DNA of 64,000 bases from Macrotrachela quadricornifera. Taxonomy: Eukaryota > Rotifera > Eurotatoria > Philodinida > Philodinidae. Of the stretch, positions 21,345-30,249 are shown piece by piece. The notes under the pieces were generated by a model. It saw only the letters and a list, made by a program, of their open reading frames with translations, was not told the DNA's origin and searched no databases. The translations under genes were made by a program, and so were the position numbers. Numbering within the stretch: position 1 is the stretch's first letter; the number at the start of each line of letters is the position of its first letter. The stretch is from NCBI GenBank assembly GCA_022393335.1, contig JAJEKB010021353.1:1643773-1707772 (forward strand). The letters are read 5' to 3'.

Positions 21345-22220
21345 TCATTGAACAAGTTTGAATACTTCGAAATCGGCAACGACAAAATCCGATGTACCAG
21401 TAAATGTTTTGCTTTTCATTTCTGTAGTATCATCATAGCAATTAGGGAATGATGATGAACTGCGTGGATAGACATTAGTAGCGTTGCTGTTGCCAGTCAA
21501 TTCAATATCACTACCTCTACAATAGCCACCACCGAATGCGGGTCCATGTGCATTGTGATGCACTACTGCGTTTGTAGCGTAATCAGGCTTGACAGAATAT
21601 TTAGTTGGTGGTATGTTATGTGGATTAGTTAATGTGAATATGAAGGCTTGAGTATCTTTTTTGTAGACAAAATTACCTGAAGACCAGGGTACTGAAGTGT
21701 AACCTCCAAATAGAAATTTTTTGTCTGATTGAATAATAGTCATTGTTGGTGATTTTCCATCACATTTCGAATGAAAAGATTTAGCACTAAATCCATCTCG
21801 TGTTGCTTTATAAATAAGTTCCCATTGTTGACCAGCTTTTCCATAAAATTCATTTAATTTCTCTTTTTGTGCTTGAGTTTCGAATAAAGTACTGTCAGGA
21901 AAAGTAGGTTTAGCCAAAAGATTTTGTAATTGTGGTAGACGAAAATAATCAGCTTCACTAATGAGACTTTCACAAAGAGATGAATCATTCTTCACATGAG
22001 ATGGTACCGTACCCGTACGTAAATATTCAAGAACATGAGCAAAAAGTTTACCATTACGATCAATAAAAAGACTATCGTCCTTAGGATCACGTTCAAGTTG
22101 CCATTGACGAGCAAAAAGTTCCGTAAAAAAAGATGTTTCTTTATCACGTGCTGTCAATGTTTCTATACTTGTTGTATATTTTTCTCCACCTATATTGAGT
22201 ATCACTTTGCTTGAGGCCAT
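21345..22220 (-). CDS. KCTD-type BTB/POZ protein with TLDc domain
   Basis: An intact single-exon protein of 291 residues. Residues 4-97 form a T1/KCTD-type BTB domain: VILNIGGEKYTTSIETLTAR, then DPKDDSLFIDRNGKLFAHVL with EYLRTG and EADYFRLPQL. Residues about 130-291 form a TLDc domain: WELIYKATRDGFSAKSFHSK, FLFGGYTSVPW, DTQAFIFTLTN, AFGGGY and a closing FTGTSDFVVADFEVFKLV. BTB domains of this type oligomerise and can link substrates to Cullin-3 ligases. TLDc domains are linked to oxidative stress and V-ATPase regulation. The pairing occurs in several protists and invertebrates (from memory). It is likely cytosolic. ATG 22220 begins directly before the BTB strand, supporting the start. Confidence 0.9.
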   Translation of the reverse strand: MASSKVILNIGGEKYTTSIETLTARDKETSFFTELFARQWQLERDPKDDSLFIDRNGKLFAHVLEYLRTGTVPSHVKNDSSLCESLISEADYFRLPQLQNLLAKPTFPDSTLFETQAQKEKLNEFYGKAGQQWELIYKATRDGFSAKSFHSKCDGKSPTMTIIQSDKKFLFGGYTSVPWSSGNFVYKKDTQAFIFTLTNPHNIPPTKYSVKPDYATNAVVHHNAHGPAFGGGYCRGSDIELTGNSNATNVYPRSSSSFPNCYDDTTEMKSKTFTGTSDFVVADFEVFKLVQ

Positions 22221-23671
22221 TTTTTACAACTAGATTTTGCTTGTTCTATTCGTAATGTACTTTTTCTCTTCTATTTATTTTGAATGGTTGATTATCTTTT
22301 GAATAATCAAAAACGACTTGTTATTCATTTAATGTCAATATTATATTGCATTTTATACTTCTCTCTTCATTCTTCGTCTTTATTTCTGGGCGTAGTCGTT
22401 TCATTACTGTATTTGATGTAAGCAAATGGAAAAATAAATGAATTATGTCAGAATAAATTATTCTCTATATTGATTTGTATGAATATAAAGTAAACAGTTG
22501 TCATGTTGCTTACTATTGATTCAATCTGCAATGTAATATTATACAATCTTTGTCAATCATATTTGGAAGTTCTGAACTAACAATAGGAATTTCCAGCTCT
22601 GTGTTGAGCCACACGATTTTTTGAGTAATAAATCAATCTCTTATTAAAAATAGTGTCTCATTTTTTAGCATTTTCTTACACCGCATTGCTATAAAAAATT
22701 TGGTCAAAAATCAACGCCCAAAAAGTAACATTAGAAATTGATCAAAATTTTGTGATTTAAATCGATTAGGATCATCTTTGAATTAGAAAGTTATAAAAAC
22801 AATCCATTTTACAACAGTATATGATTAGGAAATTTATGTCAATTACTTTACTACACTAATATCACATGAGACTTTTCCTTTCCATTGGATTTATGATTCA
22901 TACGAATTAAATCGGATCATTCAGGAGGCTTTTGACTACGAAAAAGACATTTTTGAGCATTGTATCCGATTGTAACGCATTATTACGATTCATTGTTATA
23001 ATGTATTGAGAATTTCTCCAAATGGTCTTTGTCTTTGTACAAGATTCACTATTTTGAGAAAGTCCTTTAAATGTTGATGCGGGAAACTGTATCTTTTCCC
23101 TTTTTTCCGATAGGATACGCTGTCGATCTGTCTGTTTTCTAGCTTGGAGAAATGCTTGAAATACACCATTTCCGACCGATTCTTGACCGTATTGGGAGGT
23201 TCGAATATTCCACCTAGGTGTTTTTTCACATGATTTAGTTTTTCTCTTGATTTCTACCCCACTTCCCTGTACTTCAGGAGTGTATTAGTATCACCTTTGC
23301 TTCCTTTGTTGGATTTTAATATCACAGGAAGAATTGATTTTAATATATATGTAAAAAAGAGTTCCTGAATGTAAAATATATATACATGTGAACTTTTTTT
23401 CGTTCTGCAACCAATCATATAAAAGCTTGTGAACTGAAAGTTTTTGTATTATAATATAGATTTACATTCCTTTATGAAATGAGCAAGACAATAGTTGCCT
23501 TCTATTCATATTTACACAGTACATACAATAAAAAAGCTGACGTCGATAATACAAAATATAATAAGAAAAGAGTGTTTGTCTTTCTTCTCAACTGTTTGAA
23601 GTAGTCGGAACAAAAGCAGAATTATTACATAAATTTTATTTTTGTAAGTTCGTAGGAGAGAATCGATATTA
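22221..23671. other. Gene-free interval
   Basis: No recognisable gene. A 77-codon reverse frame at 22996-23229 (Lys/Arg-rich) has no family I know. Otherwise AT-rich. Confidence 0.4.
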
Positions 23672-24793
23672 TTGGATTGGTAAGAAATTTTTGTTTCTTT
23701 TTTTGAAAATTTTATTTTTATTTTTTAATATCAAGAATACAACTAGTTTTCAACAATGTATGCTCCATTACTATCTATGACTTGTCGCCAACGCTCTGGT
23801 AGAGAAAGGATCTCACGTTCGTAGCAGTCCTGCGAGTTTTGGCCAAAAAAGTTGAGGAGACCGTAGGAGCAAAGTCTGGAGAATAAAATAGAATGTGGAA
23901 TCATAATCCATTCGACCTTTAGTAAACTTTCACGCGTCAATTTTAAAATATGGAGTATGGCGTTGTCATGCAAAAAATAATTTCTATCCTGCTTCCTCTG
24001 AAGTTTTGCTGCAACCCGGTCTACTTGCCGGCAATAGAGATCAGCAGTGATAATGCAATTAATTGGATGAAGTTCCCAATGAATAATCCCTGCTACTCCC
24101 TACCAAACGCTCAGCATAATCTTCTTTAGGTTAAGGTCGTTCTTGGGTGTTGTTACACCTTTTGGTTCAGCCCCTAGCCACTGTCGCTTGTGCGTATGAC
24201 TAACATACAACACCCCTTTTTTCATCACCTGTAATAAGATTGTAAAGTCATTGACAGTTGCGATGAGACGTCATTAATTTCATACAAGTATCAACTCTGT
24301 GTTGAAGCTGATGTGATGATAAATCATATGATATTCAAACTCTATATTTTCACGTTTTGTCTAATTCGTACAGAGGTGTTTCCACTGTAATATGAGAGCA
24401 CTCAAGACGCTCTGCTAAATATCGTGTAGTCAATCTCGTATCTTCTTCGATAAGTTCCTCTCAGAGATCCATATCCATCTCTAGTGGTCTTCCAGTATGA
24501 GATAAATCGTCAAGTTCGAAATTACCGTTCTTGAGCTGATTGAACCGATGTTGTTTGTTGCTTCCATTGTTTTGTTACCCAGGCAGAATTCATGAAGCAG
24601 AAGCATTCAGAGCTCTTTACGAGATATCCTCACTTCTAATTCAAGATCAGTATGTATGTCCATAGTTTTATTTTTGTTCGAAAAATATTTACACTCTCTT
24701 TGTATACCCCCTAGTATGGAAACTTCTAGAATTTTTTTGACTGTTCTAGGAAGCTACGAGAAAAAAAGCGACAAAAGTTTCGTACCAATCCAA
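23672..24793 (-). mobile_element. Degenerate mariner element (1.12 kb)
   Basis: The ends share TTGGATTGGTAMGAAA (23672 onwards and in reverse complement ending at 24793) and each abuts TA (23670-23671, 24794-24795). It is related to the 7966-8777 mariner, with the same C-terminal motif (ERGIFSLPER-type), but less deleted and more mutated. Its right end lies 29 bp before the ATG of the next gene. Confidence 0.85.
23743..24655 (-). pseudogene. Mariner transposase, multiply frameshifted
   Basis: In the reverse direction an N-terminal remnant is visible near 24650 (DLELEVRISRKEL), followed after frame changes by FELDDLSHTGRPLEMDMD (a GRP linker) and EDTRLTTRYLAERLECSHI (second HTH). The C-terminal end (23973-23743) retains MHDNAILHILKLTRES (the DNARPH region with the second Asp) and EREILSLPERWRQVIDSNGA. 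Several stops and shifts interrupt it. Confidence 0.8.
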
Positions 24794-24822
24794 TATATTA
24801 TTTTTACATTGTTTCAAGTAAG

Positions 24823-25920
24823 ATGGGTTCTAAATGCTGTTGTCATCGCAAGAAGGATGTTATACTGTCTGCACCTAAACCTACTGCACGTAGAAGCCAT
24901 ACCTCACCTGTGCCTAAACACGATGAACATACACGAAGTATTTCACCTGTATCGAAATTCGATGCATACGGAAGCAGTATTTCACCTGCGTCTAGATTTT
25001 CTGTACACCCACACGGTACTACGCCTGCATCCAAACTTGATATGCACAGAACCAGTACTTCACCTATATCCAAACTTGATGAACATATAAGCATTATCTC
25101 ATCTGTATCCAAACCTGATGTATATACACGTAGTACTTCAATTGTATCTAAATTTGATCAAAACAAAAATATGACATCACATGAAACCAATTCTGATGTG
25201 CACAGAAATCGAACTCCATCTATCAATCAAGAAGACTTTGCAATGCAGCGCTTTAGCAAAGTTAACATTAGCACGACCAATCTTTTGACACTCATTGATG
25301 GCTATCTCAATGAACCATTTCTTCCACTCGAAGAAGCTTTAAAACCTTTTTATGGAAAAATTTCTCAATTATCTTATTACATTAACGAAGCTAAAACGAA
25401 ATGTCACTATCCATCACAACATCATCTTACTATTGACGAATCAGCTGCTATCTACATCTACACAATGAAATGGAAAGAGTGGTGTCTTTATGATCATTTA
25501 CAATCAGCATGGGATTCTCAAGATCGATCTAAACTTATCCCGTGGTTTAAGTATCTTAAATTACTCAAAACAGCACTTGATAAATTACCTGACGTAAAGA
25601 CAAAAATTTGGCAAGGAACATTATCTGATGAAGGATTCAAACTGAAACACAATTTAAACTCATCACCAGTCTATTCTTCTCTTAGTTCATGTTCATTATC
25701 AGCCGAAGTAATCCAACATTTTCTGCACAGAAATCCTGGTGCGAAGACAATGCTTATCAGTTATGAATCTGTAAATGGAAAATTGGTGACTGATTATACA
25801 GCTAATACTTCAAAAGAAATTATTTTATGGCCCGGTATGAAAATGATTGTAGCGAAATATACTGTAACTGATAGTAATGGTTCAATAACTATACATCTAG
25901 TAGGAAAAATAGGTACGTAA
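24823..25920 (+). CDS. ADP-ribosyltransferase-like protein with N-terminal 13-residue repeats
   Basis: 365 residues, uninterrupted. Residues 1-11 are MGSKCCCHRKK: a Gly-2 myristoylation-type start with three cysteines and basic residues, which suggests a lipid membrane anchor. Residues about 28-120 hold roughly seven imperfect 13-residue Ser/Thr-rich repeats of the form SPxSKxDxHxxST. Residues about 155-365 match the arginine-type mono-ADP-ribosyltransferase fold: LPLEEAL, LTIDESAAIYIYTM (202-215), PWFKYLKLLKTAL (240-252), IWQGT (262-266), SLSSCSLS (286-293) and SKEIILWPG (330-338). Of the R-S-E signature, Arg is replaced by Gln264, the STS-like motif reads SSC, and ExE reads SKE, with only the last Glu kept. 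It may lack classical activity. The start lies 29 bp beyond a mariner end. The last codons (GTACGTAA) could also be read as a splice donor leading into the downstream Cys-rich remnant. Confidence 0.8.
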   Translation: MGSKCCCHRKKDVILSAPKPTARRSHTSPVPKHDEHTRSISPVSKFDAYGSSISPASRFSVHPHGTTPASKLDMHRTSTSPISKLDEHISIISSVSKPDVYTRSTSIVSKFDQNKNMTSHETNSDVHRNRTPSINQEDFAMQRFSKVNISTTNLLTLIDGYLNEPFLPLEEALKPFYGKISQLSYYINEAKTKCHYPSQHHLTIDESAAIYIYTMKWKEWCLYDHLQSAWDSQDRSKLIPWFKYLKLLKTALDKLPDVKTKIWQGTLSDEGFKLKHNLNSSPVYSSLSSCSLSAEVIQHFLHRNPGAKTMLISYESVNGKLVTDYTANTSKEIILWPGMKMIVAKYTVTDSNGSITIHLVGKIGT

Positions 25921-25929
25921 AACGTTTAT

Positions 25930-26760
25930 ATGCTAAAATCTGGCAATATAGATGGAGCACCTTCTCAATTAATTTGTTACGATCAATATAAAGATTCGGG
26001 GATTCCATATGTATATTTAGATCATCCTGAACCAATCAAAATTAAAATACCAATAATTAAGAAACACTTGAGATGTCCAAATAAAAATCATAATCGTTCT
26101 TTTATTACATAATGCTCGACTGCATTAAAAAGTAATATTCTTCATTTGATGGTAAACGACATTAGTAAACCACTTTTTTGTCGTAATAAAACTTGTTCTT
26201 TTATCAGAACATTCAATGTTCTTTTACTAATTTTTACATGTATTTTGAAATGAGAAAAATATCTGAAATCATCCATTATTGTCACGGTGAGCACGAAGCA
26301 CATCACTGTCATGGCTTTACTTATATTAAAAATCAATCATACCTTATGTGATTATGAATTATAAAATAAATTTTAGAATTTTGTGTTCATAGAAATGTAA
26401 TAATTGAAAATAATTTTCTTCATACTTGCCATCATCATTGTGATCCTGATCCTGCATGTAACGATTGTTCATAATTCATATGAAATTGAATTATTCAATT
26501 ATTTGAAATCATTTACTTTTAAATTAAAATATAATTGAATAAATGGTGAATGCTTTTGCTGTGGTAAACATGAGATATGTTCATTCGTCATATGATCTTT
26601 GTTCATGTAATCGATTTCAAATCATTATTTCAACGAAAGAGAAATAAATAAAAAGAGTTATCTTACTGAGCTACGTGAATGTAATAGATGTCGAGGTCAT
26701 TATTGTGAAAAATGTTGTCTTTGTAATCATTCATATATTATTTTCGTTACAATCATAATA
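25930..26760 (+). pseudogene. Decayed Cys/His-rich coding remnant
   Basis: A 60-codon frame (25930-26112) ends with PIKIKIPIIKKHLRCPNKNH. Further on, separated by stops, short stretches read LHTCHHHCDPDPACNDCS (about 26420-26475), GECFCCGKHEICS (about 26545-26585) and LRECNRCRGHYCEKCCLCN (about 26670-26730). The regular Cys/His spacing indicates an ancestral zinc-binding region, of the type seen at the C-terminus of some AIG1/P-loop GTPase-like proteins. Stops and frame changes show decay. Whether it once belonged to the upstream ADP-ribosyltransferase-like gene is unclear. Confidence 0.45.
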
Positions 26761-26769
26761 TTGACAGCA

Positions 26770-27291
26770 GAATATTGATTTACGTACTAGTAAAATAAGT
26801 GAGCAAAACGTTAAATAAATACTGTTTAAATGTCATAACATTACTCCGTATTATTTGTTAGCACATGAGTCAATCTTATATACTGATAGAATCAGAAGTT
26901 AGATGTTCTAAACAATCAATGTATAAATAGTGATTTAAAATAAACATCTATATATCTTTTTCAATATAGTGAAAGAATAGAAAACTAAATATTTTTTGAT
27001 GTGGCTACTCCAATATTGACACTTTTGGAAAGCGTCGCAACGTTTTGCAATGAAGCAAAAAGCGAAAGTTTTTTATGATTGAAAGGATATTGCATTTTCG
27101 AAGCTTCGTATGTCTGATCCCGGTTACGTCAGATAAAATTTGCTGGCTGTCATGAGTTTGGTATGATTCGCACTGTTTTAATGAACTCGATAGTTCGTTC
27201 TTCTTAGATACTCAGTGAATGAGAAAAGAGTAAAATTATTATTACGTCCCATATGTTCAACTACAGTTAAGCTACGATCACACTGTGAATC
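26770..27291. other. Gene-free interval
   Basis: AT-rich with no recognisable gene or repeat; it precedes the first copy of the duplicated segment. Confidence 0.4.
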
Positions 27292-27525
27292 CTAGTATTT
27301 TCTAAGTAAATAAATTGATTAATAATCATTCATCTAATAATTAGATATTTGTATTGATCATTTAATACACCCTCGCATTGACCTTTATTCTTAAGAAAAA
27401 TAAATAAAATATCTTTCTTACTGTAAAAAGTTAAAATGAGTTAGAGTGCTTACGACACCTCCTTTTATACCCCCATGCGCCAGTACGAACTATGATGACT
27501 GCGGCGCAGTTGTAAAAAAAAGTGG
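27292..27525 (+). repeat. Edge repeat, left end of copy 1
   Basis: About 210-230 bp including TTAATACACCCTCGCATTGACC and GACACCTCC..CAGTACGAACTA. It returns as reverse complement at 46370-46600. A truncated direct copy lies at 40162-40220. It is a candidate terminal repeat of the mobile unit carrying the dioxygenase gene. Confidence 0.7.
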
Positions 27526-28473
27526 TGACATGGATTACTATACTCTTACAGGTTTTATCATTAAATGTCTTCCATATTCTTATTATATTCTATCATGTAT
27601 TTGTTGAGTATATTTCTTCGTCTTTCTTTCTATCAACTGATATAGTTCATCTTTGATTGTTATCCTTTTTGCGATCAATATCATTTAATTTCAGAGAAAT
27701 GGTCAAGAACGAAATAATGAATTATACGTATTGAAATACGTGAATAAACAAATGTATTCATTGCTACTTACTTTTATTATATTACACTCTATTCAATGTA
27801 CATTCTGCATCACGAAACAGAACAAGCAAAACGAAAGGTTTCATAAAATTGAAAAAATGAAAAATGCGTCTATAAAATATAATATTGCTTGTCAACAGAA
27901 TAAAACTTAAAACTGATTGGATAGAATTTTCTAATCAATACTATCTAAAGTTGTAAAAATATCAAAATTGATGCATTTTATAAATCTCAAAGATATCACT
28001 TATGATTTAGAATTGTTCGGTTAGTGTTCTGCTTTCTATTCATAGCAATAAAGTTCGGATTTGTTAAATGATTAATTATTGAAGATGGATAATAATTTAC
28101 ATTTTTCTTAGTCTTGAACACGTGCATATATAATATTTTGTAGATTTATATGCGTGTCTTCATAAAATCAAGTGACTGAACGGTGAAAATTTAGGAGTTG
28201 TAATTTTCTATTTGCTTGAGTTGCGGAAAAAATCATATTCTTGTTACTAATCTAATCACTTGCTTTATTAAACATTTCTCAAGATTAACACAATCGAAAC
28301 CTTCGGAAAAAATTTTCCTTCTCTCTTAACATATAAAAATATGTCGAAAAAGATACATTGAAAAAACGCTTGATTCTACGAGGGATTCGAAGAGTTGGTG
28401 AATATTTCACTTGAACTTTCCGTGTCATAAGACTGAATCATATACTCACAAACAAAAGTTTCGATGTGGATTC

Positions 28474-30031
28474 AAAAGGAAGAGGAGTGGACTTGATAGC
28501 AAAATAGGCCCTATTTGAAAATCATAAGAAAACCTACACTAATTAAATATAATCACAAAGGTAATATAATTCCACTATTTATCTAGATCATAGTTCTACG
28601 ATAGTAGTGATTTTCTTATTGATTTAACCATATAAATAGTAGACGATATATAGGACATAAAAGATACAATACAATACTCGGCTTGCATAACTCGGATCTC
28701 TACTCTTTCAAGATACTTCCTCACCATTTTTTCTACATAATTAGGCCTTCGTTTGTTCATCAAAAATGCCTGAGCATTAACCTTCCGAATGCTTACCTTC
28801 TAGATTTCCATAATACTACACTGACCCTCATAGGTCATTTCCCTAGGGTTTCAGGAAATGATTGAAGTTGATGTCCACTATTTGAAGGCATTCTACTCCC
28901 ATAAGTTTTTCATAAAAAAAACAAATAATAGCTTAGTATTGCATATGCAAAGATGACACTAGAGTAGTTAGGTGCTGCTCACATGTCGCTTCTGCAATTT
29001 GGTTCCTTGTTTATGAACGCTATCAACTAATTCAGATAATATACATTATTATGATTCAATATCAGATTGTGAATCTTCATCTGATGATGAGGACGAAGTC
29101 ATCTACTATTCTCTTCATCCCCATTACCTCATTTATCTCATATCTCCTTCTGAAAAACCATTTAAAAGTATTTCGAATAAAAATCCTATTTTCGTACGAA
29201 ACTATACATAGTCTATTCTCGTAATACATAAATATTAGAACATCAACAGTAAACTTCTTTTTGGCAACATGCATTGAATTTTTCTACATTATACACGATT
29301 ACTGATCATCGTTCATAAAAAGAATATCTGCTACATTTCAATTTCATAATTAGGTTTGTTATATTACAGATACATAGTACTTCGATAATCGATCACTTTC
29401 ATAGATTCATATGTTAAGTACTGTTACACAAAAAAAATTACTAGAACGCTTTAAAATGAAAACAAAAACGTTTCAATAATACCAAGATATTCTATATCCA
29501 TTACATACATTTAATCTTATAATTGTCTATGTACCCCTGAAATTTACGTTTTTCTATAAGGATTTCAAAGTCCATCTTCGATATTTTTGAAAATCATAGT
29601 AGAAATAATTATGAAAAAAAAACGGGAGTAGAACATCGTCAAATAATGAACATCGAACTAAATCACCCACTGAGGTCCTATGAAGGCTGGCGTGGTATTA
29701 TGGAAAGATGGAAGCCAATCATTCGAAAGGCTAATGCTCAGACATTTTTGAAGGACAAACTATGGCCTAATTATGCAGAAAAAATGATGCGGAAGTCTCT
29801 TCGAAGAATAGAGATCCAAGTTATGCAAGTCGAGTATTATATTGTATCTTCTATGTGCTATATATCGTCTAATATTTATTCCAAAAGAAAATTATTACTA
29901 TCGTAGAACTATGATCTAGATAAATAGTGGATTTATATTACCTTTGTGATTATATTTAATTAGTGTAGATTTTCTTATGATTTCCAAATAGGGCCTATTT
30001 TGCTATCAAATACAATCCCTTCCTTTATTAA
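28474..30031. repeat. Foldback element with SWIM-finger remnant, copy 1
   Basis: Arms of about 430-450 bp (28474-28920 and 29580-30031) are inverted copies: GATAGCAAAATAGGCCCTAT on the left, and ATAGGGCCTATTTTGCTATC on the right. The middle (about 28900-29060) is a mutated version of the SWIM-like frame in copy 2 (41751-42032). A right-arm frame (29646-29906: LRSYEGWRGIMERWKPIIRK) has no known family and is mirrored in part by the left arm. It looks like a non-autonomous remnant of a DNA transposon, duplicated together with the host segment. Confidence 0.7.
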
Positions 30032-30249
30032 AAGAAAAACAAGTGATATATAATAGGAATCGTATTCCGATTACTGCTATAGTTTTCTAACTGGTTTATT
30101 TTTCAATTAGTCTTGATAATATCAACATTAACAATAAATGTTCAGAAGCAGGTGTCATCCAACGTACTTCAATAATGTCAATAGATTAGAATATATTTTG
30201 AAACGCAAAGATAAAGTCTAATGAATGACTCATACGTATTCATGTTGTA

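Noticed and set aside
24656..25112. Frames on both strands overlapping the repeat region of the ADP-ribosyltransferase-like gene
   Set aside because: They arise because the 39-nt repeat keeps all frames open. Only the 24823 frame continues into a recognisable domain.
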